From: Rattus norvegicus
Lineage: Eukaryota; Chordata; Mammalia; Rodentia; Muridae
Direction: 5' to 3'
Length of the DNA stretch: 64,000 nucleotides
Assembly: GCF_036323735.1 (NCBI RefSeq)
Contig: NC_086024.1
Span: 128,114,053-128,178,052 of the forward strand
Shown piece by piece: positions 37,301 through 48,652 of the stretch; within the stretch, counting starts at the first letter, position 1, and every line of letters begins with the position of its first letter. Position numbers and translations under genes: made by a program. The notes beneath the pieces were generated by a model. It saw only the letters and a list, made by a program, of their open reading frames with translations, made no database searches and was not told the DNA's origin.

Positions 37301-39780
37301 GCTCAGGAGTCCCAGGGTCAAATCTGAACTTCAAGACAGTTAGGGGCTTGCCTCTCCTTCCCTCCCCAGGTCTTGCCAACCCTTATCCTTGCCCCTGGCT
37401 TCAGGCTGTTACTTCTGTCAAATATTTGGCTGTCTGGTGTATCTAGAACTCTGTCACATCTCTGTGGTAGCACCTCTGTGAGAGGTTTCTTGGATTCTTT
37501 CTCCTACCTCCAGGTCTAAGCCATTTGCTCCTCCTGAGAGCGTCTGCCTGGGATCACTTGTTCAATGACGTCACCGGCATAGCCTGTCAGTGCCACGACT
37601 ACTGGGACCACTAAGCCACTTGCTCTTGACATACAGTCTGTCATCTGGAGGTGCCCAGTAAAGCCTGCTGCTGGAAAATGCAAGCTGAGGGAGCTGAGCG
37701 GAGGCTCAGCTTCTACTAAGCCTGGGATAGCTTCGTGCCAGCACACAGAGACACATAAGGCCAGATCCAAGTCTGTCTCCCTAGCACTTGCTTTAGATAA
37801 GTGTCCACAAGCATGATGGCTTCTGGCATCTTTTAAGGAGATAGGCCAGGACCACAGTAACTTGATGAGACACACTCCTGTCACACCTAATAAATCTGCC
37901 AGCTGTCATCCTCGTCCCTTACAAGAAAGGAAAATCAACTGATGTGAACTTAGAAGAACCCTAGATCACAGAAGCTCCATTCCAGACACATTCAAAAGGA
38001 GGGAGGGTTACGGAATGACCCCACCCACCGTTGGCAACTTAAATGACATGGGACTTAAGCAACTCTTATCTTGCCACAGCCAATGAGTTTTACCAATTTC
38101 AAGGGAAGAACTTGCCACACGAGGGACTCAGGTTTCTGGCCTCATCTAGTGGCCCATTAATCAAAGGACGGTTGCATCAGACCTATCCTTTACTCTCTGG
38201 AGGATTCTTAAACAGAGCAATCACTCATGGAAGCAATGATGGCCCTCAGATCTTTCTCTATGTTCGGGAAATTCCTAGCATCTGATGGATTTATTCTGTT
38301 CACTTAAACACATGGCCTTTTGAGCTTGCACACTTCCTTCTTTCCTCCTGTGTCCCTCCCCAAATCCAGCTCTCCTGCTTAAAAACCTAGACCCAATTCA
38401 TTGCCAAGCCTCCTTCCTTTCCTCTGGCTTCCCTAACCCTAGCATCTGTAGATGAATTTTCCAGAGCTTCGAGCCAAGATCTGGCCCATTCTATTTAACT
38501 CAAGGATTCTTTTCTAATTGATTTTCATGAGAATTGATTTGTATTGAGTCTGAGAATCTGAAACATGCATGCACGAATGCTTTTGTAAACACTGCCTGGC
38601 GGTAGGACACGACAGTTTTGTTTTGTTTGGTGTTAGTCTTCTGACAGGTTGGGCAGGTGACAGTGGCTCTTCTCTTTAGAGCCCTCTGACATACATGGCC
38701 CCTCTGCTGTCCCTGCCATCCCTCCTCTCTCAGTCCTAGCTGAAAGGTTTTGAAAAGACAAAGAACCAGGCACCTGAATACACAGGTGAGCTCCACAATG
38801 GGGCTCAGCTAGAAGTTGAACAAAGGGACCGAGTCTCAATGGTCCGAGGGTTGAGAAGTGACAGCCCCAGATCCTGAGGACACAAAGCACATTTAAACAA
38901 GGCAGTCATAAGTCAGACGCAGGCCAGAGCAGAGTAACCAGAAGCCTTGGCCTGAGCTGGGGTCGAGTGTCTCTAGAGGGTGATGGAAGTGTATGTGGTG
39001 GGGTGAGAGGGTCTCTGTCCACTGTAACATCTCACATCCCAGCAACAGCAAGGACAGCTACTAACCATGTCTCCTGCGATCCAGGTGATGAAGCAAGCAA
39101 ACAAGTACTGACGCCATAACAAGCAGGAAAGAGAACCCCATTGTTCAGTCACTCTGCTGGTAAAGGACCGAGCGGAGCACAGGGATTCTGGGCAGGACTA
39201 GAGGACATCCTATGCAATCATTTCTCCGCCTCGAGTAATTGGAGTTGGTAGCTGCTTGCTTGGTCTCTGCCCTGAAGACTGGGAGGCCAAAGGTGAGAGT
39301 TTGTCCTCTGGCCATTTTGACAGCCTGTATTCTGCATGAATGGTGGGTCACCATCTACCTCCCCAGCCTCTGCTCATAAGAAGCACAGCCCTCACTCCAG
39401 GTTGAAGAAAGTTGGAAGGCTAATTTGAAGTTTAGAGGTCTAATCTGGTAGGAAACAAGGCACCACTATGGGATTGTTTTTTGTTTTTGTTATTGTTTTT
39501 GTTTGTTTGTTCTTTATAAGTTCGTTTCTTTCCCTAAAAGCTGCAGTTGAGTTCACTATGAGGTCTTAGTGCCTTCCTATATCAAGTTCAGTCCTGCAGG
39601 CCTTAGACCACAGCTGAGGCTCTTTGAGAAGTTTCTTATTTTTCCAGGGTCAGAGCACGTTAGACTTGACCAGTTTTTCTTTCTCCTCAAGTCTCCCCAG
39701 GACCACTCAGTGGGTGGCTGTAGCGGGAGCTCTGAAGTGACCTTTACCCCCTTCCCAGGAGGCCTCTGCCCGCTTCTCAC
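34338..39780 (-). other. Prima1: Prima1 intron between signal-peptide exon and PRAD exon
   Basis: 5443 bp bounded by the GTGAGAAG donor and the TATATCTGCAG acceptor, phase 0. It contains an interspersed rodent repeat near 36.6-37.1 kb, L2-like stretches (36.2-36.4 and 37.16-37.46 kb) and a T-rich stretch at 39475-39515. I see no other exon-like segment or RNA gene in it. Confidence 0.85.
36620..36800. repeat. Rodent interspersed repeat related to the copy at 2.4 kb
   Basis: GTAGTGACAAAATGTATGAC, GACTCACAGCTCCAGGGACA and GGTCACATTGTGTCCACAGT match the same family as 2424-2815. It lies inside the intron between the two coding exons. Confidence 0.5.
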
Positions 39781-39873
39781 CTGAACTAAACCCCAGAGTG
39801 GGTGCAGCGCACAATGCAGCAGAAGTGAGGGCCAGCAGCAGCCATGGCGCAGCACCAGGTCCCGGAGAAGCAT
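39781..39873 (-). CDS. Prima1: Prima1 first coding exon: start codon and most of signal peptide
   Basis: PRiMA is a small type I membrane protein that anchors acetylcholinesterase tetramers (and butyrylcholinesterase) at the surface of neurons and muscle. This exon encodes 31 residues starting MLLRDLVLRHGCCW and ending LHPLWGLVQ: a basic start, a hydrophobic Leu/Cys-rich core, then a Trp, the layout of a signal peptide. I recognise it as PRiMA; it differs from the human N-terminus as I recall it at only a few positions. The ATG at 39873-39871 has a G at -3. The exon ends on a complete CAG codon at 39781, followed on the minus strand by the donor GTGAGAAG (phase 0). Two possible 3' acceptors lie upstream, giving exon starts at 39903 (pyrimidine-rich CTTACTCCCTTGACAG) or 39891 (CTCACCAG), so about 18-30 nt of 5' UTR belongs to this exon. 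Reading through the donor stays open to 39577, but that is intron. Confidence 0.95.
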
Positions 39874-39903
39874 CTCGGCCCGCGGCGCCCACTGGTGAGC
39901 TAA

Positions 39904-40670
39904 CTGTCAAGGGAGTAAGGCTTGAGTCAGGTGGACACTGCATAGGCACGGTAGCATCAATTCAAGAACCACGCGATGAGCACTCACTTGCCCCGCACTT
40001 TGGGGCACCTGCGCAAATCAAGTCTTCATCTTCCTTCCAGCGCGCGCACATACTTGCTGACTCTCAGTGCTTTCCCAGAACTCACGCCCTACCTATCCTG
40101 GCGCACACCTCTGCCCCTTCAGAATACTGCATGCACACCTTGATCCTATGCACACCTCCAGAAACATCCAAACACACTTACTGAACCTCATACGACCCAA
40201 TAAACGGTCATGCACAACTCTGACTTCAAACCCAGCGAGAATCACTCGCTCTGCGCGCGCACGCACTGTGACCCCCATGCACCGCCACCGACTCCCGCCC
40301 GCACACTCCTTGACTCTGCTTGCACAGTACCACCAAATCACTCGCTGCGTGTAGTCTCCCTGCCCCAGGGACTTCACTGCGCACACTGTCACATAGGCAC
40401 CTCCGTGTGTGTCCCCATTTGCCGCCCAAACCCCAGTTACTGCTCCCAGGAAGGCGTAGGTTTTCCTGCACGCCCCCATCACCGCCCGCACCCCTCCGAT
40501 GCCTCACGCCACCTTGCCTGGTGGCGACCCCCACCGATCGTCGACACGGAGAAGGGAGCTCAGGGTTCCCCCCACGGCAGCTCTGTTCTCAGCGGCTGGC
40601 TGGACAGCCCCCATTTAAAGCCAGCCGCCTCCCCAGTCCCCCGCCCTCTAGGCGGGGCCTCCAAGCTCAC
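39904..40670 (-). other. Prima1: Prima1 proximal 5' region (short intron or 5' flank)
   Basis: Lies between the first coding exon and the CpG-island donor. The plus strand is rich in scattered CACAC and GCACAC words and looks like a decayed CA microsatellite embedded in C-rich sequence. Open frames here on both strands come from that composition. Confidence 0.4.
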
Positions 40671-41235
40671 CCTGGCGGCTGCGCGCGCGCTCGGGGGCTT
40701 CACTTGCAGAGGACGAGCGCGGGCCGCTGAAGCAAAAGTTTGCGCGCTGCGTGGGCCTCCAGGGCAGCTGATCTGGGAGACCGGGGCGCGGCGCGCTCGC
40801 ACGGGGCTCCAGGCTCCGCTTGGCCGCGCGCGGGCCGGGAAAGGCGGTCACCTCTGAACCCGTGGTCCCGGTCGGGCTGCCCAGGCAGAGGGCGGGGAAA
40901 GTGTCCTCGGATCCTCCGCTAGCCGGCTGCACAAGTCCTCCTTCAGCCCGGCCACGGGTCCCTGCGCCGCCCCGGTCCCCGCCCTTCCCGGTGGCGCCGA
41001 GCGGCTACCCGGGGCGCAGGGTACCCGGGGCCCGCTGGAGGCAGCGGGCGAGAGGCGCCGGCCGGGAGCACCCGCTCCGGCAGCAGGGCCGCGGGCGGAG
41101 GCGAAATAAATAATGCACGAAAAAGGAAAACAGACGTGAGCGGAGCCAGAGCCTCGCCCGCCTCCCTCCCGGGCTGCGCTCCCGCCCGCGCTCCCCGCTG
41201 CCGCGGCCGCCAGCGCCGCTGCAGTGATTCCTCGT
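40590..41235 (-). promoter_or_regulatory. Prima1: CpG island, likely Prima1 promoter and 5' UTR exon
   Basis: This is the only extended block in the window that is both GC-rich and dense in CpG (many GCGCGC, CCGGG and GCGGCCGC-like words). It lies 0.7-1.4 kb upstream of the Prima1 start codon, where a promoter would be expected. AT-rich words sit inside or beside it: ATTATTTATTT on the minus strand near 41105-41115 and AATAAATAAATTATTAA near 41268-41284; either could act as a TATA-like element, but no transcription start can be read from sequence alone. The opposite strand could also fire, since such islands are often bidirectional. No recognisable coding exon was found on the plus strand. 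Confidence 0.75.
40671..41100 (-). other. Prima1: Candidate 5' non-coding exon of Prima1 (3' edge at donor 40671)
   Basis: The best minus-strand splice donor in the CpG island is GCCAGG/GTGAGC with the exon's last base at 40671. Joining it to the acceptor at 39904 or 39892 would give an intron of about 770 bp and a 5' UTR that runs straight into the first coding exon. A weaker donor (CAGAG/GTGACC) is near 40852. The 5' limit given here is a guess. Confidence 0.35.
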
Positions 41236-42832
41236 CTCCATCTAGCGAGGCTATTGTGTATTGGGCGCTTAATAATTTATTTATTCACCCTAGAGGCCGA
41301 GGACTCCCAGTGACAGTGGCAACCTGCTTCTGCTTGCCCTTCCCTCAAGTTCATCCTGCAGGCTGCGGGAAGGTAGTAGTAAGGTCTGACAAGTGGGGAC
41401 CCCTCTGCCCGCAATCATCGCGGACGCCCCTCAGGTTCTTCTTGTGCCGAACTGGGATGGTGCTGGCTAGCCCTCCCAGCAATGTGCCTGACCCTGACCT
41501 CCCTCCTTTTGGCTGTCATGCCCTCCAGACCTCTCTCTTTACTCAGTTGCGTCTTAGGGGGAGTTGCGACGTTTCAGGGACCCAGAGTTTTTCCGCAAAC
41601 TCCTGTTGGATGCGAAATTATCAACAAGTCGGTTCTTCAGGAAGGAACTGGTTGGATCTCCTTCAAACAAGCTGCTTGCTGCTCCTACCTCACAGGAACC
41701 TTCCCAGGCGCCATGCAGGCGCCCTGCTCATCTGGTGATAGCGCTTTATTAAGTGCTCTGATTGATGTTCCGGGGAGGTGGGGGTGTGACAATTCCAGTC
41801 AAAGTCCCAAAGAGCTGGGCAGTCCTGTCTGGGGTTGGATGACAGAAAGGGAGGCTTATAGTGGAGGATAGATATCACAGCCCACTGGTTAAGAAAGTTA
41901 CTTAGTTCCCCTTGGCTGTCTCCAAGGGCGCCCTTGAGTCACTCCAGGTAAACTCACACTTAAGTACAAAGTGCTTCGCAAAGCAGGTTTCAGACCAATT
42001 CTCCGGGAGCTTCCTTCATCAGAGCACAGCAGCAAGGCCTCTCCTCCTCCCGGCATGCCTAGGTGATGAACTGGTGAGCCCCATACATGTCCAGTTCTTC
42101 TAGAGATCGAACCACAGATGTGAATGAGGCCTTCCCCTACCAAGAACTGGGGAGGGAGGGAGGGTCAGGAAACTATGTTAGCAGGCTGCCAACATTGTGG
42201 TATCCCGCTGTCATTGAGACGGGTTTGGCCTACACTGATTAAGAGAACAGATTGGGTAAAAGCCCAAGTGCCCTGGGGCTGTGGGAACATGCCAGCAGGT
42301 CTGGTAGTCCCTTGGACAAAAATATAAGACATTTGTACCTTGGTTAATTCAGCCATTCATTTCGTACAGTATTCCCAAGCACCTAGTAGGTGCCAGCAGA
42401 GTACGGGGTGTGACCAATCATATACCCTCACAGTCAGGGAGAAGGGATAGAGACAGGTTTGATGAGGGTGGAGTTGCCTAGAACAGTGACCAGGACAGTC
42501 TGGAAAGGGACAAAGAGGCATAGAACTGAGGTCTGTGGATCAGCTGAGGGTAAATGGTGTGAGTGTTTCCCTGTCTTTGTAACCTAAACCAGTTGGAGTG
42601 TTTTGCCCAGTATAGGACTCCAGTCTTTAGTTAAGACAACAGCAGCTGCCTCAGGGAACTCTTTGCTACTTGGAAATAGCCACTATGTTGCATTTTAAAT
42701 TCTCTCCTCGTCCTGTCTAAATTCAGCAATTGTTCCATTTGGAAAGTCCAGAGATATTTTCTAGCCGGAATCACACAGCTATTTCCCTAAGATTCACAAA
42801 TACTATCTTCCAATTAAAGGGTTAAGACATTC

Positions 42833-43025
42833 TAGGCTGGGGATGTAGCTCAGTTGTGCTTGCCTACCATGCACAAAGCCCTGGGTCAGATCCCAAGGCC
42901 AGAAGCCCAGCATAAACTGGGCATGGTAGTGCATATCTCAAGTCCCAGGATTCAGGAGGTCTAGGTGGAGACGGGAAGGTGAGAAGTTCAAGGTCATCCT
43001 TAGCTATATAGCAAGTGGGAGGCAA
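42833..43025 (+). repeat. B4-type SINE
   Basis: GGCTGGGGATGTAGCTCAGT, AAGCCCTGGGTCAGATCC then CTGGGCATGGTAGTGCATAT, AGTTCAAGGTCATCCTTAGC: ID-like head and B1-like tail. Confidence 0.8.
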
Positions 43026-43504
43026 GGGGGATGGGTCTGTATGTTGGTATTCGGTTTTCTGATGCTGGACTTAACCTATGAACCTCTGGAGAGTCATCTG
43101 GTCCACCACTTCCTGGCCCATGAGACTGGGGATCCTGACACTGGCAATATCACAAACTCCCTTAGAAGTCCATGAAGACTGTCCATGACATTGAAAACCT
43201 AGGCTGGTCCTTCAGCCTTCCTGAGTTCCATGGCTTGTGATGTCTAATGACAAGAATCACCAAGTGACTTTACTAAGAGATAGTTCTCCCACCCCTTGGG
43301 AAAGCACAGGCCAGCTGAAGACAGTAGATGAAGAATGAAGGGAGGCCTGGCTATGGAATCTAGTGGTTTCATTTGGCCTATTAGGTGTTTCCAGTAGGTG
43401 TGGCAGAGCAGTGGACAGCACCCTCCAGCTTGATAACATCTAATCTTGTGTTCGCCTCTGTCCTTCCCTTTCCGCCCCACCACACCACCTTATTGTTGCT
43501 CTAG

Positions 43505-44150
43505 GATTTTGTTCCTCACCAAAGAGTATCTGACAGGTTTCTCCAGAGGAATGAAACAAGCAGAATGGGCTAATAAGAGGTGATTTATTAGACGGGTGTA
43601 CACAATCAGAGGCCACATAGTCTCACAGGATCTGGCTGCAGGCTTCAGGAAATAAATGACTAAGTGCACAAAGCTGGGCACCTCAGAACAAGAGAGAACA
43701 ACAACCAAGCCCCAGATGAAGGCAGGCGGCTTGGAAGCTTAGAAAATCACTGATGCAAATCTGTAGTCAAATAGTAGAGAACCTATGGGGGTCTGACGAT
43801 GGTAACAGCCCCTCCCCCAATCACCTCTTGATAGGAGTAGCTTGTGCCCTCTGGACTGAGAAAACCCCTTCTCCTTTTTCACCAGTGTAGGCTCACAGAC
43901 CATCAGATGGCGCTTCTCCCATTCAGGAAGTGTCTTTTCCCAAACAGTTCTCTGATCTGTCGATTATCTCTGGAGAAACTGTCACAGACACACCCGGAGT
44001 GTGCTTCACCAGTCCTCTGCGCGTCTCCATCTACTCTAACAGACCTGCCAGGCATGGCCTTGCTTACTGAGAGGTCCAAGCCCGACATCTCACGGAGAAA
44101 GTCTGCTTGGCAAGACCACTTATGGTACATGTAGGTTGTCCCTGCAAGCA
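43505..44150. repeat. Rodent interspersed repeat, family not assigned
   Basis: TTTCTCCAGAGGAATGAAAC, GGTGATTTATTAGACGGGTG and ACAGCCCCTCCCCCAATCAC recur in rodent genomes as one dispersed family. Confidence 0.45.
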
Positions 44151-44189
44151 TGGATGATCTTGGTTGTCAACTCGGCTAGATTGAGTCTT

Positions 44190-44380
44190 TTTTAAAAAAA
44201 AAAATTTAATTACATGTATGGCTACACACACAGGAGTGCAGGTGCATTCAGAGGCCGGAAGAAGGCATCAGATTCCCTGGAGCTGGAGTTACAAGCAATT
44301 GTACATGACCCACAGGTGCTAATGAACTAAGTTCATCTGGAAGAGTGGAAAAACACAAAACCGCCTCTCCAGTGCCAGCA
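44190..44380 (-). repeat. B3-type SINE, reverse strand
   Basis: AGAGGCCGGAAGAAGGCATC, CCCTGGAGCTGGAGTTACAA and GTTCATCTGGAAGAGTGGAA, CTCTCCAGTGCCAGC. Confidence 0.8.
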
Positions 44381-45374
44381 CGGGAATGGCTAAAGCTTCG
44401 TCTGTGGCTAATGGGAATGAGGAACTGGTGGAGGCATCGCTTTATGGGATCAAAGGCTTCAGAGTGAGAGCAATGGTCATTGTAAGAATGTGAGATTGGT
44501 CAGGGACCTTTTCTGGGATCATTGACATTGTAGGAATAAAAAAATGGATTTAGAGCATTGATTGCCTAAGCCATGCCTCATTAAAAAAAAGCTTGAGGAA
44601 CACTCTTACTGCACACCAGACAGACTGAAAACCAAGGACCTGGTTAGAAGGATAACTAATGAAAAAGGAGACCGAGTGCACAGGACCCCTGTATCTTGTG
44701 TCCAAATCAGGGCTCCTATAGGGAATAGATTGGGCCTTATAATCTTGCAGAGATGTTTGAATAGATAGGCATGAAAATGTTTAGCAGCCAAGGCCCTCTA
44801 GCATGTTGATGAATTATTTTTTCCATTGTTAAAATAGAATCATGATAAATATAAAGGTTTCGTGTCTTTTATTTGGGAACTAAGTGATCTAAGGTGGGGT
44901 AGAAACCCCCAATTAATATTTACCACAACAAATGGCTCTGCTCTGAAAGCCAGGAGCTGGAATCGATGATGGTGGAAATTAACTCGCTTGTACAGGGCAG
45001 TGTGATGGCAAAGGCCGGGGGAATATATCAAGTCAGAAGTCACAATGTGGGCATAACTCACAGAGGCACCAAGTCTCTCATGGCTGCGAGGACACCTTGC
45101 TCTGTGACATCGCATGTAAGTAGGTGGGGGACAGAGAGAAAGCTAACAAGAGTGTTGATTGACATATAAACAGTTCTGTATGAGTGTGGTCATGTAGGTG
45201 TGAGGGTGTGCACTTGCAGGTGTGCATGTGTAGGTGTGTGCACATGTTTGTGTAGTTCAGTCCTTAACCTCAGATGTTGTTTCTTAGGTGCCTTCCACCT
45301 TGATTTTTGAGACAGGTGTGATGGTTTGTCTACGCTTGGCCCAGGGAGTGGCACTATTAGAAGGTGTGGCCTTG

Positions 45375-45476
45375 GTTGGGGATTTAGCTCAGTGGTAGAG
45401 CGCTTGCCTAGCAAGCGCAAGGCCCTGGGTTCGGTCCCCAGCTCCGAAAAAAAAAAAAGAAAAGAAAAAAAAAAAA
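45375..45476 (+). mobile_element. ID SINE (BC1-derived) inside older repeat
   Basis: Full ID body and A-rich tail. Flanked by the 16-bp direct repeat AGAAGGTGTGGCCTTG at 45359-45374 and 45477-45492. Confidence 0.97.
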
Positions 45477-45740
45477 AGAAGGTGTGGCCTTGTTGAAGTA
45501 GGTGTGGCCTTGTTAGAGTAGGTGTGGCCTTGTTGGAGTAGGTGTGTCACTGTGGGTGTGGGCTTTAAGACCCTCATCCTAGCTGCCTGGATTCTGCTAG
45601 CAGCCTTCAAACGAGAATGTAGAACTCTTAGCTCCTCCTGCACCATGCCTGCCTGGATGCTGCCATGCTCCCACCTTAGTGATAAGGGACTGAATCTCGG
45701 AACCTGTAAAATAGGTTAATTAATTAAATGTTATCCTTGT

Positions 45741-45922
45741 GGGCTGGAGAGATGGCTCAGTGGTTAAGAGCACCGACTGCTCTTCCAGAGGTCCTGAGTT
45801 CAAATCCCAGCAACCGCATGGTGGCTCACAACCATCTGTAATGAGATCTGATGCCCTCTTCTGGTGTGTCTTATGACAGCTACAGTGTACTTATATACGA
45901 TAAATAAATAAATCTTTAAAAA
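45741..45922 (+). mobile_element. B2 SINE inside older repeat
   Basis: GGGCTGGAGAGATGGCTCAG start, CCAGAGGTCCTGAGTTCAAA, AGTGTACTTATATACGATAA and AAATAAATCTTTAAAAA tail. Flanked by the 15-bp repeat AAATGTTATCCTTGT at 45726-45740 and 45923-45937. Confidence 0.97.
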
Positions 45923-45996
45923 AAATGTTATCCTTGTAAGAGTTGCCTTGGTCATGGTGTCTGTTCACAGTAGTAAAACCCTAACTAAGACAGTGG

Positions 45997-45998
<2 letters not shown>

Positions 45999-46042
<44 letters not shown>

Positions 46043-46165
46043 TCCCTATCTCTTTCTCTCTCTCTCCCTCTCCCTGCCTCTCTCTCTCTCCCTCTCTCCT
46101 CCCTCCCTCCCTCTCCCCTCCTTCTCTCTCCCTCTTCCTTTCCCTATCCCTGCCTCCCTACCTCT
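45999..46165. repeat. CT-rich microsatellite
   Basis: Pure CT followed by CCCT and CTCC variants. Confidence 0.95.
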
Positions 46166-46209
46166 CTTAGACCCTGGGTTCACTGATTCAGCTAGGCCAC
46201 TGGCCAGCC

Positions 46210-46352
46210 ACTGAGCCCAGGGATCCTCCTGTCTCTGCCTCCCCAATACTAGGAATATGAGTATGTACCTGCAAACCTGGATTTTTACGTAGGTGTTGAG
46301 GATTGAGCTTAGGGAACAGATGTTTATCACTAAGATATGTCTCCAGACCCAT
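46210..46352 (-). repeat. B4-type SINE, reverse strand
   Basis: GGATCCTCCTGTCTCTGCCT reversed B1 part, then GTTGAGGATTGAGCTTAGGG and AGATATGTCTCCAGACCC reversed head. Confidence 0.65.
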
Positions 46353-46965
46353 ATGGTCCTTCTTCAAAGATGCTCTACCTTTTTTATTCTGAATGAACTT
46401 AAGGTTTTTCCCTCAGAGTAGCTCGTCTGTCTGTTTTTACACTTAAAAAAATATACATGTCTGTGGAAGAGGAAGAGATGCCCCTCACCCCTTGCCCCTT
46501 GCCCCCTATGGCAGGTGGGAGAGCTGGCCCCAAAGTCACGAGAACAGGAGAGCTGCCCCTGCCCCTCACTGGCTGAAATGCTTAGGAGAGCAGGGGCCTG
46601 GCAACCTTGACTGGGCACCATAATAGAGCCGACCCCGCTGGCGTGGGCATGAGTGAGCTGGCCCTGAGGACATGACATCAGGAGGGCTGGCTCTGCCCCT
46701 TGCTAGCTGTGGCATTCAGTGAGCTATCTGGGGCAGTACTGAAGAGCTCACCCTGGAGGTGTGGGTACAGGAGAGCTGGTGGGCTGACCAACTCAGCCGT
46801 CCACCAGGCCCAGATCCAGGGCTATGAGTTGGTCCAACCCTACATTTACCTTATGGATGAACTTGTAAAGTGTGTAGAGGGGGAGGGGGAGATGAGTGGG
46901 ACTGGGGAGAAGGACATGAAATTCACAAAGAATCAATAAAAGGTTAAATGAAATATATACATTTC

Positions 46966-47100
46966 AAGGTCTGGGGACATGGTTCAGTCAGTAAACTGTC
47001 TTGTAGGCATGAGAATCTCAGTTAGATACACATGGGCATGTGTCCCCATGTTCATGTTCATACAGAGTTCACGAACACATACACCAGAAGGAAAAGAAGG
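46966..47100 (+). repeat. B4/B3-like SINE remnant
   Basis: GGTCTGGGGACATGGTTCAG head followed by a CATG-rich tail. Confidence 0.45.
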
Positions 47101-47375
47101 ACCATGCGACTGGGCAGTCCGATGGCCAGCAATAACAGCTATCCAGCAATGTGTGACTGAAAGTCAGTCTTGAGTGGCTCCAGAAACAGCAGGCTAGCTG
47201 CTAGACAGTTGGCCCAGATTCTCGGGTCAGAAATATCCCTTCTTCAGTTTGAAGCAGGACTTTCTTCTCAAAGTCTAGTAGTGGGGAAAAGAGCCAGACC
47301 TTCAACTCCGTACAGACTTATACACCATACTGGTGCTAGCTAGAACATTGGTGCACGCCATCTGCGCTGGTCTAA

Positions 47376-47671
47376 TGAAAATGACCCCTAGATGCTCATA
47401 GAGAGTGTCACAATTAGCAGGTGTGGCATGAGGCGGGGGACAGAAACCCAAGCCAGGCCTAACGGTTCACTGTCTTTTTCTGCTACCTGCAGATCCGAAT
47501 GTAGAACTCTCAGTCACCTCTCTAGCACCACGTCTGCCTGCATGCTGCCATACTTCCTGTCATGATGATCATGGACTAAACTTTCGAACTGTAAACCACC
47601 CCCAGTTAAATGTTTATAAGAGTTGCTATGGTCACGGTGCTCTTCAGATCAAGAACACCCAAACTAAGACA
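47376..47671 (+). repeat. Diverged relative of the dispersed repeat at 45.3 kb
   Basis: AGCACCACGTCTGCCTGCAT, GCCATACTTCCTGTCATGAT, TAAATGTTTATAAGAGTTGC and CACCCAAACTAAGACACC. Confidence 0.65.
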
Positions 47672-47787
47672 CCATCTTTGTTCAAGGACAGGAATGAAAC
47701 ACAGGAAAGGGCCTGAGGTGTACACCTGAGCTGCTTTCTATGAGGGAGGTAAATGATGGGGGGTGGTAGTTTAAGAATATGCAAATA

Positions 47788-48458
47788 GAATGCTTCACTC
47801 CTTCTTTAAAAGGGGAACAAGAATACCCTTGGAAGGGAATAGGGAGGCAAAGATTAAAACAGAGACAGAAGGAACACCCATTCAGAGCCTGCCCCACATG
47901 TGGCCCACACATATACAGCCATCCAATTAGATAAGATGGATGAAGCGAAGAACTGCAGACCGACAGGAGCCGGATGTAGATCTCTCCTGAGAGACACAGC
48001 CAGAATACAGCAAATACATAGGCAAATGCCAGGAGCAAATCACTGAACTGAGAACGGGACCCCTGTTGAAGGAATCAGAGAAAGGACTGGAAGAGCTTGA
48101 AGGGGCTTGAAACCCCATATGAACAACAATGCCAACCAACTAGAGCTTCCAGGGTCTAAGCCACTACCCAAAGACTATACATGGGCTGACCCTGGGCTCC
48201 AACCTCATAGGTAGCAATGAATATCCTAGTAAGAGCACCAGTGGAAGGGGAAGTCCTTGGTCCTGCCCAAGACTGAGCCCCCAGTGAACATGATTGTTGG
48301 AAGGGAGGGTGAATGGGGGGAGGATGGGGAGGGGAACACCCATATAGAAGGGGAGGGGAGGGGTTAGGGCGATGTTGGCCTGGAAACTGAGAAAGGGAAT
48401 AACAATCGAAATGTAAATAAGAAATACCCAAGTTAATAAAGAAAAAATAGAAAAAAAA
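47788..48458 (+). mobile_element. 5'-truncated rat L1, 3' UTR only
   Basis: CTTCTTTAAAAGGGGAACAA, AGAGCCTGCCCCACATGTGG, GGATGTAGATCTCTCCTGAG, GGTAGCAATGAATATCCTAG, a G-rich polypurine tract (48300-48370) and TTAATAAAGAAAAAATAG end are the rat L1 3' UTR in order. Exact 15-bp flanking repeats AAGAATATGCAAATA at 47773-47787 and 48459-48473 show a real insertion with heavy 5' truncation. Confidence 0.92.
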
Positions 48459-48473
48459 AAGAATATGCAAATA

Positions 48474-48623
48474 CGGCCAGGTGGTAGTGGTGTGTGCCTT
48501 TAATCCCACCACTCAGAAGACAGAGGCAGGCAGGGTGGATCTCTGTGAGTTCAAGGCCACCCTGGTGTGTAAACCAAGTTCCAGGACATCCAGGGCACAG
48601 AGAAACCTTGTCTCAAAAAAACC
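48474..48623 (+). mobile_element. B1 SINE
   Basis: GTGTGTGCCTTTAATCCCAC, GACAGAGGCAGGCAGGGTGG, GAGTTCAAGGCCACCCTGGT, ATCCAGGGCACAGAGAAACC. Confidence 0.93.
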
Positions 48624-48652
48624 GTGCAAATAACACAATTAAAACTCTAGTG

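Larger units (their letters stand above)
45313..45993 (+). repeat. Old rodent dispersed repeat split by ID and B2 insertions
   Basis: GGTGTGATGGTTTGTCTACG start, AGTGGCACTATTAG, CACCATGCCTGCCTGGATGC, GCCATGCTCCCACCTTAGTG, GTAGTAAAACCCTAACTAAG end. The host sequence is continuous once the two younger insertions are removed. A diverged relative is at 47376-47671. Confidence 0.75.

Noticed and set aside
39577..39780. Extension of the Prima1 first coding exon as a 98-residue protein
   Set aside because: The frame crosses a good splice donor, and the added residues do not resemble PRiMA.
40210..40857. 215-residue plus-strand open frame over the CpG island edge
   Set aside because: Long stop-free frames are expected in GC-rich DNA; composition is Ala/Arg/Pro-rich with no domain, and a second frame is equally open.
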